A stretch of DNA of 64,000 nt. It comes from Rhodospirillales bacterium (GTDB taxonomy: Bacteria > Pseudomonadota > Alphaproteobacteria > Rhodospirillales > Defluviicoccaceae). Below the pieces are notes generated by a model. That model had not been told where the DNA came from, ran no database searches, and saw only the letters and a list, made by a program, of their open reading frames with translations. Of the stretch, positions 51,472 to 60,779 are shown piece after piece. Every line of letters starts with the position of its first letter. Positions within the stretch are counted from its first letter, which is position 1. Position numbers and translations under genes: made by a program. The stretch is from assembly GCA_016710335.1 (NCBI GenBank), contig JADJXQ010000004.1, positions 62,001 to 126,000 on the forward strand, read 5' to 3'.

Positions 51472-51520
51472 GTGCACACTACGACCCATTCGACCGAATC
51501 TCTCGAATGGGTCTGTGCAC
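51472..51520. repeat. Long two-tier inverted repeat at the end of the EAL gene
   Basis: Outer arms GTGCACA (51472-51478) and TGTGCAC (51514-51520) enclose a perfect 9-bp inner stem CCCATTCGA/TCGAATGGG (51485-51493 with 51503-51511). The right end touches the EAL gene's stop codon. It may help end or stabilise the EAL transcript, although no T-run is present. Confidence 0.55.
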
Positions 51521-53409
51521 TAGAACAGGTGGCGGGGGATGGCGGCGGGAAAGCTTGCGATGTCGGAGGAGGGGCGGCCGAAAAGGTGACCCTGGACGTA
51601 TCGGACCCCGCAGTCGCGGACGAACGCGAGACCGGCCTCGTCTTCCACCATCTCGGCGACGGTGGCGATGCCGAGGTCGTCGCAGAGCCCCACCAGTGCC
51701 TTGAGGAACGCCTTGCCGGTGCGCTCCTTGCGGGCATTGTGCAGGGAGGGGCCGTCGAGCTTGACGATGTCGACTTCGAGCCGCGCCAAGTAGCGGAAAT
51801 TGGCGGCGCCGGCCCCGAAATCGTCGAGACAGACAGGAAAGCCCTGGTCGCGCAGCCGCCGGATGAAGGTGTTGGCGGGACCCAAGCGCTCCATCCGCGC
51901 CGATTCTGTGATCTCGAACATCAGCCGGCCGCGGAGCCATGGATTGGCGGCAAGTATGGCGTCGAGGCAGCCGAGGTAGGTGAGCGAGCCCACCGACACG
52001 CCGGAAATGTTGATGGCGATGGTGACGTCGTTTGGCTGCGCGAGAGTCCGCAGCCAGCCGATCACCTTTCGGGCCATGGCCAGATCGAACGCTCCGATCA
52101 GCCCCGATTCTTCCGCAAAGGTGATGTGCTCGTAGGCGTTCTGCATGCCCGTCCCGGTTGGAAAGCGGGCAAGCGCCTCGTAGTGATGGATGTCGCCGGT
52201 GCCGACATCGACGATCGGCTGAAATGCCACCTGGAAGTCGCTGGCGTCGATGACGCGTTGCAGCCGTTCGACCGCTTCGTTCGAGGCGCGTGCCTGTTCC
52301 GACAGCCGCGTCGCCTCCGGGGTCGCGATCAGCGTCGGAAGCAGTCGTTCCTGGGCCATGGCGTGTTCCGCGGGCACCGTCGTCGAGGCATCCGGCGTTC
52401 CGGCGCGCTTCGCCCCGACAACGGTTGCCCGTCGCAGGGGGACATCCACGACCGCGCGATGCTTGAACCGGTTGACGGCGTATCTCAGCCCGGCAACGAC
52501 AAGCTCGGGCGCCATCTCCGCGCTGTCGATGTCGATGCTCGCCGCCTCGACCGTGCAGCCGGCGCCGAGGGGCGCCGCGCTTCGCAGCAGCCTCTCGATC
52601 CGCTTCTCGACCAGGGCGATGGTCTGTCGGGCGTTGTGGATGAACGCATAGCGGTTGGCGTGGATGCGGCCGGCCGCGTCGCCGGCCAGCGAGTTGGAGC
52701 GGAGGCATGCACCGATGGCCTGAAGCAGCCGCTGCTTCGCCGCCCGATCCGGGTGCGCATGCAATGCCTCGCAGCCGACGAGCGCGATCAGGGTTATGCG
52801 CAGGTGCTGATCCGAGCGATGCCTGGCAATCCGCTGCGCGGCCACATGCAGAAAGGTCTCGGCGTCGAACACTCCGGTCTCTTCATCGCGCGCAAGCGCT
52901 ACGCGGCTTTCCCCCAAGGGGAAGGGCCTGTACCTCCTTATCGCCAGGAAGCTGAGGCCCGGCGCAGCGTCGCCCGGCTCGCGCGCCGCGGCAACGCTGC
53001 TGTCACCGTCGTTGCCCGAGCCGTTCCGGAAGTAGTAGGCGGCGAAGGCAAGGCGTGTCGACGGCCCTATGGCGCCGGCCAGCCGCAGCGCCACGTCTTC
53101 AGTCCGGCCGTTGCGACGGGCGGTCGCCAGCAACGAGCGGAACAGCGTCACGTCTTCCGCCGCAATGAACCGTTCCGCCCCTCGCCCGGTCAGTTGCGCC
53201 GGGTTGCGGCCGAGCAGCAACTCGGTAGCGCCTTCGGCAGCCACGATGCGATTGTCGCCGTCGACCTCGATCACCAACTCCGCCCAACAAAACGCCAGCG
53301 AAAGGAAGCGCTCGCGATCGATCCGGAGGACGGCGCCGTCAACCGATCCTCTCCATCCGCGAGCGTCGCCGACGATCACGCCGGCGTTCCTCTGCACGCA
53401 GGACGCCAT
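51520..53409 (-). CDS. PAS-like/degenerate GGDEF/EAL domain protein (c-di-GMP turnover)
   Basis: 629 aa, no membrane helix. An N-terminal PAS-like region (about 35-150) is followed by a GGDEF-like domain (about 180-330) with no GGDEF motif. The C-terminal EAL domain (about 390-620) keeps key elements: HYEALARF (EAL), INISG, EITES, LDDFGAG, KLDG and EMVEDE. It therefore looks capable of c-di-GMP phosphodiesterase activity, while the GGDEF domain is probably only regulatory. It converges with the holin gene and is divergent from the nucleotidase gene at 53454. Confidence 0.85.
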   Translation of the reverse strand: MASCVQRNAGVIVGDARGWRGSVDGAVLRIDRERFLSLAFCWAELVIEVDGDNRIVAAEGATELLLGRNPAQLTGRGAERFIAAEDVTLFRSLLATARRNGRTEDVALRLAGAIGPSTRLAFAAYYFRNGSGNDGDSSVAAAREPGDAAPGLSFLAIRRYRPFPLGESRVALARDEETGVFDAETFLHVAAQRIARHRSDQHLRITLIALVGCEALHAHPDRAAKQRLLQAIGACLRSNSLAGDAAGRIHANRYAFIHNARQTIALVEKRIERLLRSAAPLGAGCTVEAASIDIDSAEMAPELVVAGLRYAVNRFKHRAVVDVPLRRATVVGAKRAGTPDASTTVPAEHAMAQERLLPTLIATPEATRLSEQARASNEAVERLQRVIDASDFQVAFQPIVDVGTGDIHHYEALARFPTGTGMQNAYEHITFAEESGLIGAFDLAMARKVIGWLRTLAQPNDVTIAINISGVSVGSLTYLGCLDAILAANPWLRGRLMFEITESARMERLGPANTFIRRLRDQGFPVCLDDFGAGAANFRYLARLEVDIVKLDGPSLHNARKERTGKAFLKALVGLCDDLGIATVAEMVEDEAGLAFVRDCGVRYVQGHLFGRPSSDIASFPAAIPRHLF

Positions 53410-53453
53410 TTGCGCTTGTCACGCCGCCGGCATCCCGTCACAACTATGGCACG

Positions 53454-54239
53454 ATGCATGGGAGCGACAGGATCTTCGGCCACGGCGATCGGCTGGACGG
53501 CGGCCCTCCTGACGGGCGCCCTGGCGGTACGCCTGCACCGGCGTCGGGCGCTCTTCGGTCCCTTCGCGAGTCCGCCGCCTGGGTGTTCGATCTCGACAAC
53601 ACCCTCTACTCGGCCAGATTCGATCTGTTCGACCAGATCGACGTGCGCATGCGCACCTACATCGCGGCCTTCCTCGGCGTCCCCGTGGATGATGCGCACC
53701 GGCTGCAGAAGCAGTATTTCACCGAGTTCGGGATGTCGCTCAGCGGCCTGATGCGTCTTCACCGCATGGATCCCAAACCGTTCCTGGAGCGCGTCCATGA
53801 CATCGACTTGTCCGTTCTCCCGCCCTGTCCCGAATTGGATGCGGCATTGGCCGATTTGCCGGGACGCAAAATCATATACACCAATGCGTCAACGCGTCAC
53901 GCCGAAAGAGTCATCGAGCGGCTCGGCGTCGCCCACCACATCGATGCCGTGTTCGACATCGTCGAGGCCAACTACCAGCCGAAGCCGGAGCCTGCGGCCT
54001 ACGACATGATGGTCAAGCGCCACGGCCTCGATCCACGGACGACGGTCATGGTTGAGGACATGGCCCGCAACCTGATGCCGGCGGCGCTGCTCGGCATGAC
54101 CACGGTGTGGGTGCGCACCGAATCGGCCTTCGGGTGCGCCGGTCGCGACGCCGTGCGCATAGACTATGAGGTGGAGGACTTGGTGGCCTGGCTCCGTCAG
54201 GTCGCCGGCGGCGGACCCAAGCCGACGGCTGACCTATAG
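53454..54239 (+). CDS. HAD-family pyrimidine 5'-nucleotidase-like protein
   Basis: 261 aa by the longest frame. HAD motif I is VFDLDNTLYSA, with FDQIDVRMRTYIA typical of the Sdt1/YjjG-like pyrimidine 5'-nucleotidases, motif II in IIYTNAS and motif III/IV in KPEPAAYDMMV and VEDMARNL. The first 35 residues are low-complexity and the true start may be downstream. Its 3' end overlaps the mutS stop by six bases on the other strand. Confidence 0.82.
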   Translation: MHGSDRIFGHGDRLDGGPPDGRPGGTPAPASGALRSLRESAAWVFDLDNTLYSARFDLFDQIDVRMRTYIAAFLGVPVDDAHRLQKQYFTEFGMSLSGLMRLHRMDPKPFLERVHDIDLSVLPPCPELDAALADLPGRKIIYTNASTRHAERVIERLGVAHHIDAVFDIVEANYQPKPEPAAYDMMVKRHGLDPRTTVMVEDMARNLMPAALLGMTTVWVRTESAFGCAGRDAVRIDYEVEDLVAWLRQVAGGGPKPTADL

Positions 54240-57050
54240 GGCGTCCCGCCAGCGGTAGAGCAGGTCGAGGGCGGCGCGCGGGGTGAGGGCGTCGATGTCG
54301 ATGGCGCGGAGTTCCGCCTCCAGTGGCGACGGTTGTAGTTGGGGCGGGGCGGCGGCAGATGGTCCGGCGGGAGACGAGCGGGCGGCGGCGGCCGCAGCGA
54401 ACAGCGGCAAATCATCGGCGAGGCGGGTAATCGCGGACGACTGCTCCCCGGTTTCCAATGTTGCCAGCACCTGTTCCGCCCGCGCGACGACGGCCTCGGG
54501 CAAACCTGCAAGCCGGCCGACATGAATGCCGTACGACCGGTCCGCGGTTCCCGGCACCACTTCGTGCAGGAACACGACGTCGTCCTGCCATTCCTTGACC
54601 CGCATCGTATGGCATGCGACGTGCTCGAGCTTGGCGGCGAGCGCCGTTAGTTCGTGGTAATGGGTGGCGAACAGGGCGCGGCAGCGGTTGACCGCGTGCA
54701 GGTGTTCGACCACCGCCCAGGCGATGGAGAGGCCGTCAAAGGTGGCGGTGCCGCGGCCGATCTCGTCGAAGATGACAAAAGACCGCGGCCCGGCTTTGTG
54801 CAGGATCGCGGCGGTCTCCACCATTTCCACCATGAACGTCGAGCGCCCGCGCGCGAGCTCGTCGGCGGCGCCGATGCGCGAGAACAGGCGGTCGACGATG
54901 CCGATCCGCGCCGCTTCAGCCGGAACGTATGAGCCCATTTGCGCCATCACGGCGACGATCGCGTTCTGGCGGAGGAAGGTGCTCTTGCCGGCCATGTTGG
55001 GCCCGGTGATCAGCCACAAGCGCCGGCCGTCGGCGAGTGCGCAGTCATTGGCGATGAACGCCGGGTCGTCGCCTTGCGCCAGCGCGGCCTCGACCAGCGG
55101 ATGACGGCCGCCGGTGACGCAGAAATCTTCCGTGTCGTCGACCACTGGGCGGCAGTAGCGGGCGTCGACGGCGAGGTGGGCAAGCGCCGCGGCGACATCG
55201 AGCGCGGCGATGGATGCTGCGGCGAGCGCGATCTGTTCGGCGCGTCCCGAAGCTTCGGAGACCAGGTCGTCGAACAGCTCCATCTCCATGGCCAGCGCCG
55301 TGTCGCCGGCGCGGGCGATGCGCGTCTCCAACTCGCTCAACTCGACCGTGGAGTAGCGGCTGGCGTTGGCCATGGTCTGACGGTGGCGGAACGGCCCGTC
55401 CGGTCCCGACGGCATCCGCGGCGCCTGTTTGGCCGGAACCTCGACAAAATATCCAAGCACGTTGTTGTGGCGGATTTTCAGGACCTGCAGCCCGGTCTCG
55501 GCGGCGTAGCGCGCCTGCAGCGCGGCGATCAGCTTGCGCGCGTCATCGCGCAGCCGGCGTTGCTCATCAAGCTCGGGAAGATAGCCGGCGGCGATGAACT
55601 GACCGTCGCGGGCGAAGTGCGGCAGGTCGGGAGCCAGCGCCCTGCCGAGGCGCTCGACCAGCGTCGTGTGGGCGCCGAGGTCGGCGACCAGGGCTTCGAT
55701 CCCGGGCGGCCGGCCGCTGAGGCCTACCGCAGCCAGCGCAGAGCGAAGCTCCGCGGTAAGAGCCAGACCATCGCGCACCGCCGCCAGGTCACGCGGGCCG
55801 CCGCGGCCGAGAGTCAGGCGGGAGAGCGCCCGTTCCATGTCCGGGCAGCGCCTGAGCAGGCCGCGGACCGCGTCGCGGGTCCGGGCCGCTTCAACGAAGA
55901 ACCGCACCATGTCGAGGCGCCGGTCGATGGCGTCGACGTCTGTGAGCGGCGCCGTCAGGCGGGCGGCGAGCAGGCGCGCTCCGGCGCCGGTGACGGTGCG
56001 GTCGATGACGCCGACCAGGCTGCCGCGGCGTTCCCCGGCGAGGGTGCAGGTCAGTTCCAGGTTGCGCCGGGTTGCGGCGTCGATCTCCATGACGGCGCCC
56101 CGGGCGAGCCGCCTCGGTCGCATGATGCGCGGCAGTTTTCCTTTCTGCGTGGACGCCACGTAGTCGACGAGAGCGCCGGCTGCGGCGATCTCGGCACGGT
56201 CGAACGCGCCGAACGCATCCATGGTTTCGACGCCGAACACCGCATGCAGCCGACGGCGGGCATTGGCGCTGTCGAAGCGGGCGGCCGGCAACGGCGTCAG
56301 GCGCTCGCGCCAGCGCGCCAGGGTCTCGAACAGGTGCGGGCGCTGCAGCACGGGCTCCGGCACCAGAAACTCGCCCGGCTCCAGGCGCGCCAGGATCGCC
56401 TCCAGATCCGCAAGCGCCGCCGGCTGGGTGTGAAACGCCCCGGTCGACACATCGAGCCACGCTACCCCGAAAGCCGCGCCCGCCTCGGCGCAGGCGGCGA
56501 GGTAGTTGTTGCGGCGGGATTCCAGCAGCGTCTCTTCGGTCAGTGTGCCGGCAGTGATGACCCGCACCACTTCCCGCTCGACGACGCTCTTGCCGCCGCG
56601 CTTGCGGGCTGCCGCCGGATCCTCGGTCTGCTCGCAGATCGCCACCTTGAAGCCCGCACCGGATCAGCCGCGCCAGGTAGGTTTCGTGGCTCACCACCGG
56701 CACGCCGCACATCGGGATGTCGTCGCCGAGGTGCTTGCCGCGCTTGGTCAGCGCGATGTCGAGCGCCGCCGCGGCGTGGACCGCGTCCTCGAAGAACAGT
56801 TCGTAAAGTCGCCCATGCGATAGAACAGGAGACAGTCCGGATGCTGGCGCTTGATGCCAAGATATTGCGCCATCATCGGCGTGAGGGCCGGGTCCGCCAA
56901 GACGGCCTTCGCTTGGGCGGGCTCTGCGGCAGCCGTCGCCGGGGCGTTGTTTTCCGTCAGCGGATGGCCTTTCTCTGAAGATTGCACGGATTGCGCGTCC
57001 CATGTCTGCGGCCAGAGACTATCATGCCGCCGAACCTCGGGGCTATGCAT
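54234..57050 (-). CDS. mutS: DNA mismatch repair protein MutS, with two compensating frameshifts
   Basis: The main frame (54234-56645) encodes connector, lever and clamp domains and the ABC-type ATPase (GPNMAGKST, then FVIFDEIGRGTATFDG). The N-terminal part is in other frames: LTPMMAQYLGIKRQHPDCLLFYRMGDF lies in the upstream frame, YELFFEDAVHAAAALDIALTKRG in a second, and VAICEQTEDPAAARK resumes the main frame (sequences given in part). Restoring them requires one extra T in the TTT run (56805-56807) and one fewer G at 56653-56655, so the shifts cancel. As written the mismatch-binding Phe-x-Glu region (DFYELF) would be lost. The start is taken as the ATG at 57050; ATGs at 56876 and 56873 are also in frame. 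Confidence 0.85.
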
Positions 57051-57099
57051 CGGGAGATCGCCGCGGCATAGTGGCGGCGACCGCCGGAGTGGAGGACAC

Positions 57100-57606
57100 G
57101 TGAGCACAGAACGGAATGACGATGATGGGCCGACCGAAGTTGTCGGCCTGTTCGGCAGCCGCGAGGGCGTGGAGCGGGCGATCGCCGGCCTCAAGGCCGC
57201 AGGCTTCGCGGACGCCGATTTGAGCCTGCTCGCCTCTCACGAGTCCATCGAGGCGGCCGATAAATCCGGGCGGACGTGGAAGCAGCGGCTGGTGGCGCTC
57301 GTCGACGAACTGCGCTACGAACAGCCGCTGGTTGCCTCCGGCGCGATCTTCCTTGCCGGAGGGCCAGTGGCGGCGACCATCGCCGCAGTAATCGGTGCGG
57401 CCGTCGGAGGCATCGCCGTGAAGGAGGTGCTCGAAGAAGTCACGGCGACGCCGCACACCGACCAGTTCGCCCGTTCCATTGAAGCGGGCGGCGTCATCTT
57501 GTGGGTGCGTGCCGAGGCAGCAGAGCGCGAAGAGGTGGCGGCGCGGGTTCTGTCCGAAAACGGCGGTACCAACGTCCACAGCCACCGTCCGCAGGCTGCG
57601 GTTTAG
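57100..57606 (+). CDS. YflT-like/general stress protein-type small membrane-associated protein
   Basis: 168 aa starting at GTG with GGAGG four bases upstream. The N-terminal VVGLFGSREGVERAIAGLKAAGF resembles the general stress protein 17M (YflT) domain. A Gly/Ala-rich hydrophobic segment (FLAGGPVAATIAAVIGAAVGGIA, in part) could insert in or pack at the membrane. A second ferredoxin-like half follows. The function is unknown. It is divergent from mutS with about 50 bp between start codons. Confidence 0.65.
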   Translation: MSTERNDDDGPTEVVGLFGSREGVERAIAGLKAAGFADADLSLLASHESIEAADKSGRTWKQRLVALVDELRYEQPLVASGAIFLAGGPVAATIAAVIGAAVGGIAVKEVLEEVTATPHTDQFARSIEAGGVILWVRAEAAEREEVAARVLSENGGTNVHSHRPQAAV

Positions 57607-57719
57607 GTGCATTGAGGGCAGAGGAAAGTCAGGGCAATAGCGGCTTTCCTCATTTCCATCGCGCCGTGACGACATCAGCGAGCAACAACAGGAATGAACC
57701 CTTTCCGAGGGCGACGGAC

Positions 57720-58967
57720 ATGACCGGGATTCTTGACGGGCTGCGGGTGGTCGAGGGGTCGGCGTTCGTGGCCATGCCGCTTGGCGGCATGACCCTGGCG
57801 CAACTCGGCGCCGACGTGATCCGCTTCGATCCCATCGGCGGCGGCCTCGACTATACGCGATGGCCGGTGACGCTGGACGGCCAGCACAGCCTGTTCTGGG
57901 CCGGCCTCAACAAGGGCAAGCGCTCCGTCGCCATCGACTTCCGCAAGCCGCAGGGACAGGAAATCCTGAGCCGGCTCATCACTGCACCCGGCGACGACGC
58001 CGGTCTTTTCCTCACCAACTTCCCGAGCCGCGGCTGGCTCGATTATGGCACGCTCAAGGCCGGGCGCGACGATCTGATCATGGTCAACCTGACCGGTCGC
58101 TGGGATGGCACGTCCGAAGTGGACTACACCGTCAACCCGCAGGTCGGCTTCCCGCTGGTCACCGGCCCGACCGTCTTTCCCCGCCCGGTCAACCACTTGC
58201 TGCCGGCCTGGGACTGCATAGCCGGGCAGATGGCGGCGGTCGGCTTGCTGGCCGCGGAGCGGCACCGGCGGCGGACCGGCGCGGGACAACTCGTCAAGAT
58301 CGCGCTCAAGGACGTGGCGCTCGCCATGCTTTCGCACCTCGGCAAGATCGCCGAGGTGATGGTCAACGACGCCGACCGGCCGAAGGACGGCAACTACCTC
58401 TACGGCGCCTTTGGCCGCGACTTCGGCACGCTGGATGGAAAGCGGCTGATGGTGGTCGGCCTCACCCGCAACCAGTGGGCGAGCCTGGTCAAGGCGACCG
58501 AGCTCGGCGACGAGCTCGATGCGCTCGGCAAGCGCCTTCGCCTCGATTTCGCGACCGAGGGCAACCGGTTTCGAGCCCGCCGCGAGATCGCCCGCATCTT
58601 CGAGCCATGGTTCGCGACCCGGCTGCTGGGCGAGGTGCGGCGCATCTTCGATGCCCACGGCGTCACCTGGGCGCCCTACCACAGCGTCCGCGAGACGGTG
58701 GAACACGATCCGGACTGCTCGACCCAGAACCCGATGTTCGGGATGATCGAGCAGCCCGGCATCGGCACCTATCTGATGCCGGGCTCGCCGCTCGCGTTTG
58801 GCGCGGCCGACCGGGTGCCGCCGCGGCGGGCGCCGATGCTGGGCGAGCACACCGACGAGGTGTTGCTGGAGGTCCTGGGACTGAGCGAAGGCGAGGTCGG
58901 GCGCCTGCACGACGACCGCATCGTCGCCGGGCCGGAGAAAAGCGCCTTCGCCCGGCCCGTGGATTGA
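57720..58967 (+). CDS. Class III CoA transferase, 2-methylfumaryl-CoA isomerase (Mct)-like
   Basis: 415 aa of the CaiB/BaiF family. MTGILDGLRVVEGSAFVAMPL and LAQLGADVIRFDPIGGGLDY give the CoA-binding start; the catalytic Asp is probably in PAWDCIAGQ. The sequence as a whole reads like proteins annotated 2-methylfumaryl-CoA (mesaconyl-CoA C1-C4) isomerase. That reaction belongs to the 3-hydroxypropionate-related CoA pathways, but no other gene of such a pathway is nearby, so the precise reaction is inferred. The ATG at 57720 is preceded by a weak GACGGAC site; it stands alone. Confidence 0.78.
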   Translation: MTGILDGLRVVEGSAFVAMPLGGMTLAQLGADVIRFDPIGGGLDYTRWPVTLDGQHSLFWAGLNKGKRSVAIDFRKPQGQEILSRLITAPGDDAGLFLTNFPSRGWLDYGTLKAGRDDLIMVNLTGRWDGTSEVDYTVNPQVGFPLVTGPTVFPRPVNHLLPAWDCIAGQMAAVGLLAAERHRRRTGAGQLVKIALKDVALAMLSHLGKIAEVMVNDADRPKDGNYLYGAFGRDFGTLDGKRLMVVGLTRNQWASLVKATELGDELDALGKRLRLDFATEGNRFRARREIARIFEPWFATRLLGEVRRIFDAHGVTWAPYHSVRETVEHDPDCSTQNPMFGMIEQPGIGTYLMPGSPLAFGAADRVPPRRAPMLGEHTDEVLLEVLGLSEGEVGRLHDDRIVAGPEKSAFARPVD

Positions 58968-59027
58968 CGAATGGGACCGCGGGCGGGGGTGAGTGGCCGA
59001 GAGAGAGGCAGGCGGGAGAGCAGCTTC

Positions 59028-60029
59028 ATGGGGTTCCGGGTGATCATCATGCGGGCGGCAGTGGTGCTCGCACTCTTGGCGTTCCCGGCCTGGGCGGCGG
59101 CGCCCGCATACGGCACCGCTTTCGAGCCTCCAGAACTCGGGCCACCCTACCGGAAGCCGCCCGATGCGCCGCAGCAGACGCAGACGCGGGCGAACCCGTG
59201 CTGGCGATTCGACAGCGCCGAACTCGCGCCCGGGGTGGTTGCGAACTGGAACGACATCGCCGCGGAGAAGTATCGGAAGAAGGGCGGCGACCAGTTCGAC
59301 CTGTTCCAGGTGAGCGCGAGCCCGCGGTCGTTCATGCGCGGCAACGCACGCAACAGCGCCTGCTACCTCGCGGACAACGGCAAGGTGCGGTGCGAGCGCG
59401 GTCCCGACGACTACGTCTACAACCAGCACAAGGTTGCCCGCGCGCATGCCATGGTCATTCCGATCGTCGCCCCCGAAGCCGGGGAAGCGAACGCCGGGTG
59501 CAACTTCGGCCGGGGGATCTACTGGCCCCTGGAGCAACGGTTCCGTTTCGGATACGAGATGTGCGTGCCGAGCGACGCCCGTTCCTGGTTGGCGCGGACG
59601 AATTGGGTTTTGATTTCGCAGGTTCAAAGCAGAGGCAACCCCAACGCCGCGCTGCACATTGCCGGCGATCCGCGCGGGTCGTACTTCTACGCATGCGTTC
59701 GCGGCGATCGCGACGACGTCGACCGGCGCGGGCGCGACTTCGAGTACTGCGTCAAGCCGATCGGGCCGCCGGTCGAGCCGGGTCGGTGCTACACCATCGA
59801 GCAGGAGTATCTCGGCAGCCAGCGCGGCGGTTACAGGGTTTGGATCAACGGCGCGATGGCGTTCGACACATGGGAGAGGTTCCGCGGTCCGGTTCAGTCA
59901 GTTTACGGTCAGCGCCGGCCGCACCTGTCGATCGGCATGTACACGTACGACGAGGTGTTCGAACGAATGAAGGGGACGCTCTACTTCGACAAAATGTGGA
60001 TCGAACCGGCCGGTTCCGAAGGATCGTGA
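59028..60029 (+). CDS. Secreted polysaccharide-lyase-like protein
   Basis: 333 aa. The ATG at 59028 with GGGAGAG about 7 nt upstream gives a signal peptide (MGFRVIIMRAAVVLALLAFPAWA, in part). The mature protein has several cysteines (NPCWRFDS, SACYLADN, AGCNFGRG, EMCVPSD, FYACVRG, FEYCVKP), suggesting disulfides, and its C-terminal half (YRVWINGAMAFDTWERF ... GMYTYDEVF) resembles the concanavalin-like fold of heparin lyase I-type proteins. This is a fold-level impression; the substrate and activity are unknown. Confidence 0.55.
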   Translation: MGFRVIIMRAAVVLALLAFPAWAAAPAYGTAFEPPELGPPYRKPPDAPQQTQTRANPCWRFDSAELAPGVVANWNDIAAEKYRKKGGDQFDLFQVSASPRSFMRGNARNSACYLADNGKVRCERGPDDYVYNQHKVARAHAMVIPIVAPEAGEANAGCNFGRGIYWPLEQRFRFGYEMCVPSDARSWLARTNWVLISQVQSRGNPNAALHIAGDPRGSYFYACVRGDRDDVDRRGRDFEYCVKPIGPPVEPGRCYTIEQEYLGSQRGGYRVWINGAMAFDTWERFRGPVQSVYGQRRPHLSIGMYTYDEVFERMKGTLYFDKMWIEPAGSEGS

Positions 60030-60097
60030 CATCCTGTATATCTCCTGAAGAGCAAGGTCATGCGATCCACGGAATCCGGTTGGCTACATTGCTCCAC

Positions 60098-60173
60098 GCC
60101 GCACTAGCTCAACTGGTAGAGCAACCGCCTTGTAAGCGGTAGGTTGGGGGTTCAAGTCCCTCGTGCGGCACCA
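60098..60173 (+). tRNA. tRNA-Thr (anticodon UGU)
   Basis: The cloverleaf is complete: acceptor GCCGCAC (60098-60104) pairs with GTGCGGC (60163-60169), D arm with GCTC/GAGC, anticodon stem CCGC/GCGG with loop CTTGTAA (anticodon TGT at 60131-60133), T arm with GGGTTCAAGTCCC (in part) and discriminator A followed by a genomically encoded CCA. The gene has no tRNA neighbour. The acetyltransferase reading frame begins just after it. Confidence 0.96.
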
Positions 60174-60219
60174 TCCTCGTCGCGGAGATCATATCCTGGC
60201 TCGCAGTGAACTCGCGAAG

Positions 60220-60765
60220 ATGCTCGCCGGCGGCCTTTACAGGCCCGCCGATCCAGAGATTCAGCGCAAGCAGGCCGAGACCAAAGCCTGGTTGGCGCGG
60301 TTCAACGCGGCATCGGCCTCTCCGCCGGAAGAGCGCCGCGCCATTCTTGCCGAACGCCTGGGCCAGATCGAGGCACGCGCCGTGATCCGCGCCCCGTTCC
60401 ATTGCGACTTCGGGTTCAACATCCGCCTTGCGGCGGACGCGTTCATGAACTTCGGTTGCGTTGTCCTGGACGTGGTCGAAGTCACGATTGGCGCCCGGAC
60501 CCAGATCGGGCCGGGCGTGCACATCTATTCCGCCGACCATCCGCGCGGCGCTGAGGAACGGCGCAGCGGCCTGGAGTTCGGCCGTCCGGTGCACATCGGC
60601 AGCGACGTGTGGATCGGCGGCGGCGCGATCATCCTTCCCGGACTCACCGTCGGCGACGATTCGGTGATTGGCGCCGGCAGCGTGGTCACCCGCGACGTGC
60701 CGGCCGGCGCTACGGTGGTCGGCAACCCAGCCCGGATCCTGCCGCATCGCCTGCCCAGCGCCTGA
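60220..60765 (+). CDS. Left-handed beta-helix (maltose/galactoside-type) O-acetyltransferase
   Basis: About 181 aa from the ATG at 60220. It has the Maa N-terminal domain (MLAGGLYRPADPEIQ) and a hexapeptide-repeat domain with GPGVHIYSADHP, IGSDVWIGGGAIILPGLTVGDD (in part) and GAGSVVTRDVPAG, ending in the characteristic VVGNPAR. Trimeric enzymes of this type acetylate sugars. No ATG or GTG lies upstream of 60220 outside the tRNA; homologous proteins often start a few residues earlier, and the open frame continues back into the tRNA gene. A CTG eight bases after GGAG might serve. Confidence 0.85.
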   Translation: MLAGGLYRPADPEIQRKQAETKAWLARFNAASASPPEERRAILAERLGQIEARAVIRAPFHCDFGFNIRLAADAFMNFGCVVLDVVEVTIGARTQIGPGVHIYSADHPRGAEERRSGLEFGRPVHIGSDVWIGGGAIILPGLTVGDDSVIGAGSVVTRDVPAGATVVGNPARILPHRLPSA

Positions 60766-60779
60766 AGGTGCGACTGCCG

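Noticed and set aside
51463..53751. 762-codon plus-strand frame opposite the EAL gene
   Set aside because: The minus strand contains complete EAL motifs; the antisense frame has no domain.
60061..60097. Promoter directly upstream of tRNA-Thr
   Set aside because: TACATT at 60085-60090 is well placed as a -10, but no -35-like sequence is found at 16-18 nt, so I did not annotate it.
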